Source of the DNA: Candidatus Bathyarchaeota archaeon BA1
GTDB lineage: Archaea; Thermoproteota; Bathyarchaeia; Bathyarchaeales; Bathyarchaeaceae
DNA: 38,367 nt
Direction of reading: 5' to 3'
Assembly: GCA_001399805.1 (NCBI GenBank)
Contig: LIHJ01000081.1
Span: 1 to 38,367, forward strand
Below, piece after piece: positions 14,620 to 22,934 of the stretch. The position numbers were made by a program, and so were the translations under genes. The notes under the pieces are model-generated. The model was not told the origin of the DNA, did no database searches, and worked only from the letters and a program-made list of their open reading frames with translations. Positions within the stretch are counted from its first letter, which is position 1; every line of letters begins with the position of its first letter.

Positions 14620-15825
14620 TTGAATGACGTAGTCATGCTAGCGTTGGTTACAGCTAGCGTAATTATTGTGATAGGTTTTCTTGCTAGCTACCTTTTTGAG
14701 CGAACAGGCTTACCTGACATGCTTTTTTTGATAGTATTGGGAGTAATTTTTGGGCCTATATTGCACTTTTTTGACCCCGCTTCTATTATAGGTTTGGCTC
14801 CCTATATTGCAGCCTTAGCCCTAGTTTACATTTTGTTTGATGGGGGCTTGAGAATGAATATTTATTACATATTTTCTGAAACCCCTAGAGCGGGGCTACT
14901 AGCCATGATAGGCTTTGTGCTGAGCGCTACCACAATAGCTTTGTTTACGCATTACTCGATGGGCGTTCCGTGGTTGTATGGAGTTTTGTTTGGAAGCATT
15001 TGCGGGGGAAGCAGCTCCATAGTTGTTGTTTCCCTCGCTACAAGAATGAAGATGGGTGAGAAATGCGCAACCACGATAGTTTTGGAGTCGTCGATTACGG
15101 ACATACTGTGCATCGTTATTTCATTAGCGGTTATCGGAATCATCTTAACTGGCCAAGCAGATTATGGCATTGTTGGTAGGGAAATTACAACGCAGTTTTC
15201 CACAGGGGCTGTCATCGGGGTGCTTTTCGGAGTGCTTTGGTTAAGCATCCTTCCAAGGGTGACGAGAGAGGCCTATGCGTATATGCTTACGTTAGCTATC
15301 GTGCTTATGGCTTACTGTGTTTCAGAATACCTCGGCGGTAGTGGCGCTCTATCCTCTTTGCTTTTTGGCGTAGTCTTGGGCAATGAAAGGGAAATATTCA
15401 AAATTGTTGAGCGAGAAAGAACAAGAGACGCCCTCATTGACGAAGGAATGAGGCGATTTGGGTCTGAAATAGCATTCTTGATAAGAACTTTCTTCTTCGT
15501 TTACTTAGGCTTGATCGCCACCGTTACCAACATTGCCTTACTTATTTTAGGCATAATTTTGTCGTTCACACTTCTTTTCGTTAGGTATGCAGCCGTGGCG
15601 TTGGCAACCATCCGCAGCCCCTTCACACGCCATGAACGTAGTATAATGAGCATAGTGTTAACAAGAGGCTTGGCGGCAGCTGTTCTCTCCACTCTACCCA
15701 AGCAATACGGCCTTTTATATGAGGATCTCTACATAAACATAACCCTCGTCATCATCATAACCACAGCAGTCATCTGCACAATTGGAGCGTTTGTGTTATC
15801 TCGCTCGAGGTCAAAAGGCACCTGA
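14620..15825 (+). CDS. CPA-type Na+/H+ (cation/proton) antiporter
   Basis: The 401-residue, roughly 12-helix protein has the cation:proton antiporter layout. It opens with GFLASYLFERTGLPDMLFLI, followed by GLAPYIAALALVYILFDGGL near residues 58-77. GSICGGSSSIVVVSLATRM and LESSITDILCIVISLAVIG near residues 120-175 include the ESSITD version of the membrane acidic-pair region. The tail TRGLAAAVLSTLP matches the NhaP/CPA1 group. No cytoplasmic TrkA-type domain follows. It starts at TTG. It faces away from the hydrogenase operon and could convert its ion gradient between H+ and Na+. Confidence 0.85.
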   Translation: MNDVVMLALVTASVIIVIGFLASYLFERTGLPDMLFLIVLGVIFGPILHFFDPASIIGLAPYIAALALVYILFDGGLRMNIYYIFSETPRAGLLAMIGFVLSATTIALFTHYSMGVPWLYGVLFGSICGGSSSIVVVSLATRMKMGEKCATTIVLESSITDILCIVISLAVIGIILTGQADYGIVGREITTQFSTGAVIGVLFGVLWLSILPRVTREAYAYMLTLAIVLMAYCVSEYLGGSGALSSLLFGVVLGNEREIFKIVERERTRDALIDEGMRRFGSEIAFLIRTFFFVYLGLIATVTNIALLILGIILSFTLLFVRYAAVALATIRSPFTRHERSIMSIVLTRGLAAAVLSTLPKQYGLLYEDLYINITLVIIITTAVICTIGAFVLSRSRSKGT

Positions 15826-16010
15826 CACAGGCTGTAAACAGATCGGAAAACCCGGTCGGCAACCTAAAACACCAAACAAAAAGACTCCCAAGCAACTTTA
15901 TAATTACGAAACCCCGTTCACCTATCTCATGACAGGTAGGCTTCATAGAAGGCTCCTTCTCCATAGCTTGTTAGGCGCATCCACCATCGGCGTGTTGATG
16001 ATCCATTGCA

Positions 16011-16715
16011 TTATTTGGCTTCTTCCCATCTCATTTTCTTTTCATCATGCTCCCTTCGCGTTATGTGGTAACGCGCTGGGGCCCCTATGACAACGATGTT
16101 TGCTGGAACATCCCTTGTGACAATGGCGCTGGCGCCCACCACGGCGCCTTCACCGATCCTGACTCCAGCGATGATACAGGCGTTGGCGCCGATGATAGCG
16201 TTTCTCTCGACAAGAACCCCAGCCAATCGCTTGCTGGGGGGATAGGGGTCATTGGTGAAGCAGACGTTGGGCGCTATGAAGGCTCCATCCTCTATGACGG
16301 TTAGGTGGGCGAGGTAGACGTTGGATTGTATGTTCACATTTTTGCCGATCTTTACTGTTCCATCCAGTTGCGTTGAGGAACCCACCCGTGTTTTCTCGCC
16401 GATGACGCTGCCCTCCCTGATCAAGACATGATGCCCTGTTTCAACCTCATCACCTATGGTTGCTGTTTCGTAAACCACTGTACCTGAACGGATGACACAG
16501 CTTTTCCCAACCTTAGCGCCCTTGCTAATCTGGTCGTATTTTTCAATGTTAAATGGCTCTGAGAAATGGAAGACTTGAATCCCTTTTCTGGTGGGATAGC
16601 CCACTATCACGTTTCTACCTAGGACCGTGTCCTCACCTATCACCGTGGGTCCCAAGATGATGTTTTCGCCCTCCAAATGCCCCTTAACCATTGCCTTAGA
16701 CGAGACAAAATTCAT
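16011..16715 (-). CDS. Left-handed beta-helix acetyltransferase, WbpD/sugar acyltransferase-like
   Basis: About 234 residues made largely of hexapeptide repeats, for example VIGEDTVLGRNVIVG, SVIGEKTRVGSSTQLDGTVKIG and AFIAPNVCFTNDPYPP. A closing AIIGANACIIAGVRIGEGAVVGASAIVTRDVP is typical of trimeric acetyl-CoA-dependent transferases for amino sugars. The insertion with FTNDPYPP, where homologues carry the coenzyme and sugar site, fits the WbpD/FdtC/PglD-like group. ATG 16715 is chosen because GGAGGAG precedes it; a GTG at 16790 would couple to the upstream gene. It may serve the nucleotide-sugar genes at the right of the window. Confidence 0.82.
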   Translation of the reverse strand: MNFVSSKAMVKGHLEGENIILGPTVIGEDTVLGRNVIVGYPTRKGIQVFHFSEPFNIEKYDQISKGAKVGKSCVIRSGTVVYETATIGDEVETGHHVLIREGSVIGEKTRVGSSTQLDGTVKIGKNVNIQSNVYLAHLTVIEDGAFIAPNVCFTNDPYPPSKRLAGVLVERNAIIGANACIIAGVRIGEGAVVGASAIVTRDVPANIVVIGAPARYHITRREHDEKKMRWEEAK

Positions 16716-16786
16716 CCTTGCCGTTTCTCCTCCTCCAAACAGGTAGAAGGGGCACTGACGCTTTTCAAAATTGTGGTAAAAAATCG

Positions 16787-17290
16787 TCACATTAGCTCAA
16801 GTATGGCGTTGAACAGGTGCTTCATGATAAACTCTTCATCCACGATTTCTCCGTTTGAGTAGTTTAGGCCTTTGCAGCAAGGGATAATCCTCAGCATAAG
16901 AACATTCGGACCTATTCTTTCAAAATCAAAGGGATAAAGCCTGCACAGGGCGGGTCTAAAATCATAAATGGAGCACCCATAAACGCCTTGAGTTGAATCC
17001 AATCTGAGGAAGACACATGAACCATCCCCCTTACTTTTTAAGCTAAACCGCATGAGCGGCAAACCCTTAAACTCTCGATCCAATACGGGCTCGAGGAAAT
17101 CCCTCACGTCATAGCCCCCTTGCCTTATCCGTTCAGCATCCTTTTCTGTAAGCTGAGGCCCACCCAACCTGCAACAGAAGGTGGCGCATCGCAAACACCT
17201 GAACCGAAGATGTTGACTAAGAGTCACATCTATGGTCTGTTGGCTTTTTGGGTTCATCTTGATTCTCGCGACGTTTTCAGTTGACCCCAA
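16787..17290 (-). CDS. YkgJ-family cysteine cluster protein
   Basis: The 167-residue protein has the defining pattern near residues 31-40 (FRCLRCATFCCRLGG), a second pair in CVFL and GCSIYDFRPALCRLYPF near residues 93-120, and a late CC (IPCCKG). This matches UPF0153/YkgJ proteins, which bind a metal or Fe-S centre through eight cysteines; the reaction is unknown. TTG 17290 has a good GAGGTG ahead; ATG 17257 is an alternative. The stop overlaps a GTG of the acetyltransferase frame, so the two are co-transcribed. Confidence 0.8.
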   Translation of the reverse strand: MGSTENVARIKMNPKSQQTIDVTLSQHLRFRCLRCATFCCRLGGPQLTEKDAERIRQGGYDVRDFLEPVLDREFKGLPLMRFSLKSKGDGSCVFLRLDSTQGVYGCSIYDFRPALCRLYPFDFERIGPNVLMLRIIPCCKGLNYSNGEIVDEEFIMKHLFNAILELM

Positions 17291-17466
17291 GCTGGCACCT
17301 CAGCCTCTAATTTTCATGCTTCTCTGTATTAATTTATTTGCATCTCCCAAGACGGCGGAAGTTTCATTTATGAAAAATAGTTGCGGAATCCACAGCCTTT
17401 CCGTAACCTTTTTAAAAGGGGAATACATTGTTACGAATCCATTTACGATTCAGAGGCAACTCAGCA

Positions 17467-18978
17467 ATGGTTGAGCTTAAGGCAAAACTCATCGACATCC
17501 CCGTGGGGAAACGCTTGATTCTATTACATACAATAGACGCGAAGAAGAATGGCCTGCTCCCTTACGATCGGGTAAGGATCGGTTATGGAAGGAAAATGGC
17601 CACCGTATTTGTAGATGTCACCACCACATATCTTCAACAGGGGGAAATTGGCGTTTTCAAGGAAATACAAGACGAACTCGAGGTAAGGGAGAGTGATCCT
17701 GTATCTTTGTCCTTGACAAAAATTCCCGAATCCGCTGAGTATATTCGAAAAAAGATGAGGGGACAACCCCTCAAAAGAGACGAAATATATGACGTCATCC
17801 AGGACGTTGTTGATCATAATTTGAGCGAATTAGAGATAGCGGCGTTTCTCTTGGCTGAGGAATTTCATGGCTTAAGCATGGAGGAAATCGAATACCTCAC
17901 ACGAGCCATGGTGGATGCCGGAACCACCATTGATTTCGGGCGCCCATGCTATGATAAGCATAGCGTGGGTGGGGTGCCTGGCAATAAGGTTAGCCTACTG
18001 ATCGTCCCTATTGTAGCGGCTGCGGGCTTACTGATTCCCAAGACTAGCAGCCGTGCGATCACCAGCCCCTCAGGCACAGCAGACACCATGGAAGTGCTGG
18101 CGAATGTGGAGTTCACCGCGAGTGAGCTGAAAGAAATAGCGTTGAAGGTGGGAGGCGCCATTGTTTGGGGTGGGAAACTGGGCATCGCCCCTGCAGATGA
18201 CATTTTCATCCGGGTTGAATATCCACTGAGCATAGACCCTCGTGGGCAAATGCTCGCAAGCATCTTCTCCAAAAAACTGGCGGCTGGGGTAGATTGTATC
18301 CTAATCGACATACCAGTGGGGCCTGGAGCGAAGGTTGAAACGATGGAGGGCGCTCGAAAACTTGCTCAAAGCTTTGTGGAACTGGGTGATCGCTTCAAGG
18401 TGCGGGTTGCATGTGGCATAACGTATGGTGGACAACCAGTGGGGCACACAGTGGGACCTGCCCTAGAAGCTCAAGAAGCCCTCTTGGCGTTGAGTGGCAA
18501 CGGTCCAGCCAGCTTGATTGAAAAATCAACAGCGTTGGCTGGCATGCTTCTTGAGATGGGAGGGGTTGCGCCGAGAGGCTATGGAAAAGACGTGGCTAAA
18601 GAAATCCTTTTCTCAGGAAAAGCGTTAAAGAAGTTGAGGGAAATCATTGAGATGCAAGGCGGGAACCCCAACATCAAGGCTGAGGAAATCCCGATCGGGC
18701 AACACAGCACCGCCATTAAGGCTCCTTGTGACGGATTTGTGACAAACGTGGATAACGTGGCAATAACTGCCATCGCTCGGTCCGCGGGAGCTCCAGTAGA
18801 GAGGGGGGCAGGTGTCGTTCTGCGTTGGAAAAGGGGAAACAAGGTGAAAAAGGATGACGATCTGCTTGAAATCCGTGCTGAACGGGAAACCAAACTCACT
18901 GAAGCATACAACTTGGCGCTGAGAACGACCCCAGTCACCATTGAGGGGATGTTATTACACCAGATCCCAGAATATTAA
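17467..18978 (+). CDS. deoA: AMP phosphorylase
   Basis: The 503-residue protein matches archaeal AMP phosphorylase (nucleoside monophosphate phosphorylase, thymidine phosphorylase superfamily). It has the N-terminal domain absent from bacterial DeoA (about residues 1-80), then YDKHSVGGVPGNKVSLLIVP near residues 160-180 with the phosphate-binding KHSVGG. PKTSSRAITSPSGTADTME follows near residues 195-213. It splits AMP with phosphate to adenine and ribose-1,5-bisphosphate, the entry to the pentose-bisphosphate route (with R15P isomerase and form III RubisCO, not in this window). The start at 17467 matches the family. TTTTTAAAAG at about 17408-17417 fits its promoter. Confidence 0.93.
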   Translation: MVELKAKLIDIPVGKRLILLHTIDAKKNGLLPYDRVRIGYGRKMATVFVDVTTTYLQQGEIGVFKEIQDELEVRESDPVSLSLTKIPESAEYIRKKMRGQPLKRDEIYDVIQDVVDHNLSELEIAAFLLAEEFHGLSMEEIEYLTRAMVDAGTTIDFGRPCYDKHSVGGVPGNKVSLLIVPIVAAAGLLIPKTSSRAITSPSGTADTMEVLANVEFTASELKEIALKVGGAIVWGGKLGIAPADDIFIRVEYPLSIDPRGQMLASIFSKKLAAGVDCILIDIPVGPGAKVETMEGARKLAQSFVELGDRFKVRVACGITYGGQPVGHTVGPALEAQEALLALSGNGPASLIEKSTALAGMLLEMGGVAPRGYGKDVAKEILFSGKALKKLREIIEMQGGNPNIKAEEIPIGQHSTAIKAPCDGFVTNVDNVAITAIARSAGAPVERGAGVVLRWKRGNKVKKDDDLLEIRAERETKLTEAYNLALRTTPVTIEGMLLHQIPEY

Positions 18979-19053
18979 TATGCGCGGACAAGAGCGATAA
19001 CCCTAAGAGTCAGCGTGTTAAAATAATTTAAGAATGTGCTGAGGAGAGAAACA

Positions 19054-19317
19054 ATGGCGAGGAGATCCAAAGAGGAGGCCCAGAGGCTGATCAGAGCCAT
19101 CGCGGTCCTTCTTCGAAACACCACCTGGAAGTGTGGAAGGGTGGAGCGGCTTGTTGTGAACTACTTGAGAGAAAAGATACGAAGCTGCGGGCGGGCCCAA
19201 ACACCAATACGAGAGATGCTACAACATTTCCAATTGAGCGGAAAGCAAAAAAGCGAGTTTCTCGACGCAATCAAACGGTTAGAAAAACGGCGCATAATCA
19301 AAATTGAGGGATTTTGA
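19054..19317 (+). CDS. Small basic helix-turn-helix-like protein
   Basis: The 87-residue, Arg/Lys-rich protein (MARRSKEEAQRLIRAIAVLL) has a C-terminal half resembling a winged helix: MLQHFQLSGKQKSEFLDAIKRLEKRRIIKI, with an inferred recognition helix and wing. Two Cys at about residues 27 and 45 do not form a CxxC pair. The GAGGAG site seven bases ahead decides the ATG. It follows AMP phosphorylase on the same strand but has its own A/T-rich promoter (about 19018-19028). Probable DNA-binding protein of unknown target. Confidence 0.6.
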   Translation: MARRSKEEAQRLIRAIAVLLRNTTWKCGRVERLVVNYLREKIRSCGRAQTPIREMLQHFQLSGKQKSEFLDAIKRLEKRRIIKIEGF

Positions 19318-19376
19318 TCAAGAAAGGCTTTGAGTGGAAGATGACCCTTTCACTCAACATAGCGTGTTAAGAGGCT

Positions 19377-19637
19377 TCACCCCATCAGTCTCACATGGGA
19401 TTTGTCCTTCAACCTTCTCGCAGCAGCTATGGCCACGACACCCCAACCCGTGCCGAGATCAAGAATAATCTTGCCATGAGCATTAAGATCCACCATGTCA
19501 AGCAATCTTGAGATGGGAATCTCTAGGTTTTCTAAACGCTGGTAAACATTTATTGTGTCCGATGATAAAGCACTTTTCTCATAGGAATAGAGAACGGCTT
19601 TCTTTAGATCTTTGGGGCAGGAAACACCCAAGGACAT
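19377..19637 (-). pseudogene. N-terminal fragment of a class I SAM methyltransferase
   Basis: The 86 residues end just after motif I (KIILDLGTGWGVVAIAAARRL), the SAM-binding glycine loop. A full enzyme needs at least 120 more residues for motifs II-IV and substrate binding. After ARRLKDKSHVRLMG the frame stops, and no continuation is visible in other frames of the 60 bases downstream. Most likely a truncated gene. Confidence 0.6.
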
Positions 19638-19645
19638 CCCAGAAT

Positions 19646-19807
19646 ATGGCTAAAAAACTTGCATTAAAATGCATCGATTCATTGGAAGAGGACATTAATA
19701 TAGTAGAGCCCTTTTCTGTGCCGTCCCATAAAGGTTTAACTATTTTTAAATATGTTCAATGTCATTATTTGATTGCCCAAGACTTCACCTTAGATAACAT
19801 TGGGTAG
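19646..19807 (+). CDS. Doubtful 53-codon frame, possible gene fragment
   Basis: ATG 19646 opens a frame reading MAKKLALKCIDSLEEDINIV and ending LIAQDFTLDNIG. Composition is protein-like, yet there is no ribosome binding site and no recognised family. It lies between two broken genes, so it may be a third remnant. Confidence 0.2.
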   Translation: MAKKLALKCIDSLEEDINIVEPFSVPSHKGLTIFKYVQCHYLIAQDFTLDNIG

Positions 19808-20060
19808 TTGCCCAGACCTTGGCTATTTACCTCCGGGCTCGGGCTTGTATCAAAGGGGTTTAATCGTCGGCTATGATACCCGTTTCCTGCCAAACATATT
19901 CGCTGAGGTGACAGCCAGTAATCATCCCAGTTCTTTAACCTCTAAGCCAACACCTATAAATGGGATCAAGTTTTATATCGGTGATAAAAGAAGCTGGCTT
20001 CTGAGAAGGGCTTTAGAAACAGAGCCAGTAAAGGGTCTATGCAGAGGCAACGAGCGATGA
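19800..20060 (+). pseudogene. Decayed phosphohexomutase fragment
   Basis: The frame contains YQRGLIVGYDTRFLPNIFAE, the conserved VGYDTRF block near the start of phosphoglucomutase/phosphomannomutase domain I. Shortly after comes EVTASNHPSS then PTPINGIKFYIGD, a scrambled and shortened form of the active-site loop (TASHNPPxxNGIKF), in which SHN has become SNH. About 50 residues normally between the two are missing. No metal loop (DGDxDR) or later domains follow. The intact relative at 33349-34725 is only distantly alike. Confidence 0.5.
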
Positions 20061-20073
20061 TTTGGTCCGATAA

Positions 20074-20289
20074 TTATTGATTGTGGCTCGAAGGTTGCTG
20101 AGGAAAAGTTTTGCTCTTTTTCAATGTTCGAATGATGTTGGAAGCCTCTTGAGCTGATTTTGCATAGGCAACCCTCCTTGCCTTCTCCAGAACCACTCGA
20201 GCTTCACAATAGGGGCACCGCCTCGTTTTCTGACCCACCTTAGCCAGTAGAAAACGCCCACAAGTATAGCAAACAATCACCATGTACAT
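20074..20289 (-). CDS. DUF1922 zinc-ribbon protein
   Basis: The 71-residue protein has CYTCGRFLLAKVGQKTRRCPYCEARV (CxxC...CxxC) followed by a helical segment AYAKSAQEASNIIRTLKK. This is the archaeal DUF1922 architecture, a rubredoxin-type zinc ribbon of unknown role. The start may be ATG 20289 or ATG 20283 (MVIVCYTCG). TTAAATG upstream on the minus strand suggests an independent promoter. Confidence 0.8.
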   Translation of the reverse strand: MYMVIVCYTCGRFLLAKVGQKTRRCPYCEARVVLEKARRVAYAKSAQEASNIIRTLKKSKTFPQQPSSHNQ

Positions 20290-20393
20290 TTAACTGGCTC
20301 CAGTTTAAGTGATGAGCTTTTTCTCAATACACATTTAATTGTTAAATTTATATTGAGCTATAGGATGCTGTATTCCTGGGGAGGAAGGGGTCT

Positions 20394-20741
20394 TTGAAGA
20401 AGTTATTTCTCGGTCTTTTCCTTCTCGTGCTCATCCTGATCGCGGCAACACCAGCAACAATGGCGTAACCGCCGATACCGGCCCCGCCAGCACCAGTTAA
20501 TAATAATAACGCGTACAAACTCATAGGGCCGGAATGGCTTGTCTTACCCGTCTCCTTCGTGATCGACCCAGACAGCGCTCCCGTGGGTGCGGTGGCTGAG
20601 ATTCAACTGGCCATTGAAGCATGGAATAGCGCGACAAGTGCAGAGCTCTTCAATGATAGTGTCACGGTCGATGCGTCTGCTGAACCATCCCTCGATCACA
20701 TCGCTATTATTTCCGACCCAATAAACCAAAACTACATGTAG
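20394..20741 (+). pseudogene. Secreted matrixin-like metalloprotease gene, stopped after the signal peptide and truncated
   Basis: TTG 20394 (GGGGAGGAAGGGG ahead, TATA-like TTTATATT at about 20347-20354) starts a textbook signal peptide: MKKLFLGLFLLVLILIAAT followed by PATMA. TAA at 20466 then ends the frame. The same frame reopens at once with a Pro/Asn-rich linker and YKLIGPEWLVLPVSFVID, then AIEAWNSATSAELF, as at the start of the catalytic domain of archaeal secreted metalloproteases. The frame ends at 20741, before any HExxH zinc motif. Promoter and export signal survive, the enzyme does not. Confidence 0.55.
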
Positions 20742-20921
20742 ATGTTAAATTGCCATGATATTTTGTTAAAGATTGACATGATTGACACAATTTTCGATTC
20801 CTTCTCGCCATTCAAACTTTCCACAATCAAACTTTAACTGGATAGAGGCATGGGTAAGCCTTTTTAATGCTACTTTAATTAACAATAAAATCGCTTAACA
20901 CAACGTGGAGAGAAATCAACA

Positions 20922-21281
20922 TTGCGGCCCACTGGAGGACAGGGGATAAGGCATACCCTTTATGAACTCGTCAGCACCTACTTCCGACAAAGAGGCTACC
21001 AGATCGAAGAAGACCCCCTACTAGAAGGAAACAGTGGAATACCCCACAAATTCCACCTCCTCATCAAAAAGGGCAACCAACAACACCTCGTAAAAGTACT
21101 AGACTGGAAACGAACAGTCGGCGTGAACATGGTCATAAACATGGATAGGGCATCAGCAGACGTGGGCTTCCACAATCCAATAATGACCTCAGAGAAATTC
21201 AGTGGTCATGCGAAGGCTTACGCGAACCGTCGAGGCGTTAAGTTGCTTACCAAGCTCGAAATCATTCGGGGGCTGGGATAA
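20922..21281 (+). CDS. Restriction-endonuclease-like (PD-(D/E)XK fold) protein
   Basis: The 119-residue protein reads GIRHTLYELVSTYFRQRGYQIEEDPL, then HKFHLLIKKGNQQHLVKVLDWKRTVGVNMVIN and KAYANRRGVKLLTK. The layout (helix, strand, strand with a D/E-x-K-like VLDWKR) resembles small archaeal endonuclease-fold proteins such as those related to Mrr and Holliday junction resolvases. Catalytic assignment by eye is uncertain. The start is TTG 20922; an A/T-rich promoter is at about 20860-20890. It ends two bases from the convergent kinase gene. Confidence 0.55.
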   Translation: MRPTGGQGIRHTLYELVSTYFRQRGYQIEEDPLLEGNSGIPHKFHLLIKKGNQQHLVKVLDWKRTVGVNMVINMDRASADVGFHNPIMTSEKFSGHAKAYANRRGVKLLTKLEIIRGLG

Positions 21282-21283
21282 GA

Positions 21284-21877
21284 TCAAAAATCCCTTAGGA
21301 AATCTTGTAGACGCCCCTCCGCCTCCAACCTCCCCAACCAATCCACAATCCCAATCCTACACTCTCTTTTCCTCTCCAACACCAAGATCATGTCCTCCAC
21401 CACCTTCTCGATGGTTTTGCCACTGACGTTGATCTCGCACACCTTGTCTGGAGCGCAAGCCCTCACAGCATCCCAGAGGCAAACATCCAGGACCTCCGCA
21501 GCGAGATTTTCCCAAAGCTTCCTTCCTTTGAAACCGCGACCCTCCATCAATGTTTTTAGCTCATCGGGGTCTCGTCTGAGAACAAAAACTAGATGGACGT
21601 CCTTTGCTGGCACAACATCCATGGCATAATGGCCGTCAATTATGATGTCTCGCTTTGAAACTCCTAGGATTTCATGCAATCGGCTCGAAACCCTCTCTAT
21701 GTCCGCAATCAAGGTTCCCCTCTCCTCATCCACCCCGCTGATTAAACCTTCTTGTCTAACAAGTTCTGCTAAATCAATGTGCATTGCGTCAAGCTTGGAG
21801 GCTAATAAGCAAGAGACGGCGGTCTTCCCTACACCAGGCGTGCCAGTCACCAAAATGACTCGCTTAAACCCGTCCAC
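21284..21877 (-). CDS. AK6/Fap7-like adenylate kinase family protein
   Basis: The 197-residue P-loop protein opens with VILVTGTPGVGKTAVSCLLA (Walker A at residues 12-19), followed by HIDLAELVRQEGLISGVDEE and DIIIDGHYAMDVVP, as in archaeal Fap7/AK6. RRDPDELKTLMEGRGFKGRK forms the LID region and LAAEVLDVCLWDA follows. These enzymes phosphorylate AMP and act as ATPases in the last step of small-subunit ribosome maturation with RpS11. It starts at GTG 21877 and its 5' end is only 20 bases from the transposase remnant, so its promoter may have been altered. Confidence 0.85.
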   Translation of the reverse strand: MDGFKRVILVTGTPGVGKTAVSCLLASKLDAMHIDLAELVRQEGLISGVDEERGTLIADIERVSSRLHEILGVSKRDIIIDGHYAMDVVPAKDVHLVFVLRRDPDELKTLMEGRGFKGRKLWENLAAEVLDVCLWDAVRACAPDKVCEINVSGKTIEKVVEDMILVLERKRECRIGIVDWLGRLEAEGRLQDFLRDF

Positions 21878-21896
21878 CCTCTTTTCAACAATTTAC

Positions 21897-22711
21897 CTAT
21901 TCTTCTTGTTTGTCATAAAAATATTCTTGCTCGGGCTTGACCGGAGGCCCTTGGGATGCCCAGTATCGGATGCTCCTTGCCTTGCTGGGCTTTCCCGCCC
22001 TATAGGAGGCGATGACCACGGTTAGGACGCACATGAGGGTGACGCAGGCGTGGATGACGGCGTTGGCCAAGCCCAGCTGGCGCTTCATCTTCTTGAAGAC
22101 GCGCTCCACGCTCAGCCTCTTGTGATAGGCCTTCACCAGCCGCTTTGCGCCGGTGACCCTGAACCTGCCGTCCACCCTCAAGCCTCTCCTAGGCTTCTCG
22201 CCCCTCCTATGGTAGGTGGGGATGGCGGCCTCAGCCCAGAAGGCCTCCTTGGTCCATTGGCGAAGCTCCATGGAGTCGTATTGCTGGTCTGCGGCCACCA
22301 CCCTGAACCCTGCTCCGGCCATCCAAGCCTCCTCTAAAAGCGGCCTATAGAAGAGCTTGTCGTTTCTGCTGACGGGCTCAACCGTGAAGGCTAGGGGGAC
22401 GTTTCCATCAGCGCAGCAGACCAGGTGAACCCTGTAGCCCAGGATGTAGGTCCTGCCGGCCCTGCCCAAGTCCGCGTCTGGGTCTAAGCGGCCCCGGCGG
22501 TTGGTGGAGTCTCGGGTGCTGTAGGCTCTGAAGGCGGTGGAGTCGATGGCTACAGCTCGACCCTTGGAGGCTCCTAGAGCCGTGGCCTGCTCCACCATGG
22601 CTTGAAATGCCCCCTCTTAAACCTCTCCTTGCCTAGGCGCCTCCTCCTAAAATGGGTGAAGCATCCCCCGGCTGGGTGTGCGGCGCCTAAAACCGCAGCC
22701 TCCGGTAGCAT
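21897..22711 (-). mobile_element. DDE transposase of an IS4/IS5-type insertion sequence, frameshifted
   Basis: The main frame (22598-21897) has the DDE_Tnp_1 core: first Asp in AIDSTAFRAYS, second in VVAADQQYDSMEL, and the Glu in SVERVFKKMKRQLGLA. Upstream, 22711-22600 in another frame codes HFRRRRLGKERFKRGHFK, which should lead directly into MVEQATALG; a single missing base near 22599-22603 breaks it. The segment is much more GC-rich than its neighbours (repeated CTGAGGC, GGCGGC), a sign of outside origin. I could not define terminal inverted repeats. The part between 22712 and about 22830 is probably the decayed N-terminus. Confidence 0.75.
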
Positions 22712-22934
22712 CGGCTCTTGGCCAGCCCCTCTTGAGGCGCTTCAGCCTTCTCTCCATGTCCCTAGGAGGCCCTTGAGGCGGTTAAGCTCAGCCCTTAACC
22801 CCCATCAAAAGAGGCTGAGGCGCCCCACAAAATTGCAACCAAAAACCAATTTTTTGTCAGTCATGCGCGCGCTTTCGTTGGAAAAGCTTAACTAAGAATG
22901 CAACATTTATATGAGAAAGCATAGGAGACATTGC

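Noticed and set aside
20460..20470. TAA after the signal peptide as a recoded or readthrough codon
   Set aside because: TAA is not known to be recoded in Archaea (pyrrolysine uses TAG), and the frame is also truncated before the zinc motif, so a pseudogene is simpler.
22050..22895. Plus-strand frames of 95-97 codons in the transposase region
   Set aside because: Antisense to the DDE transposase and its N-terminal remnant; Pro/Leu/Arg-rich translations typical of GC-rich shadows.
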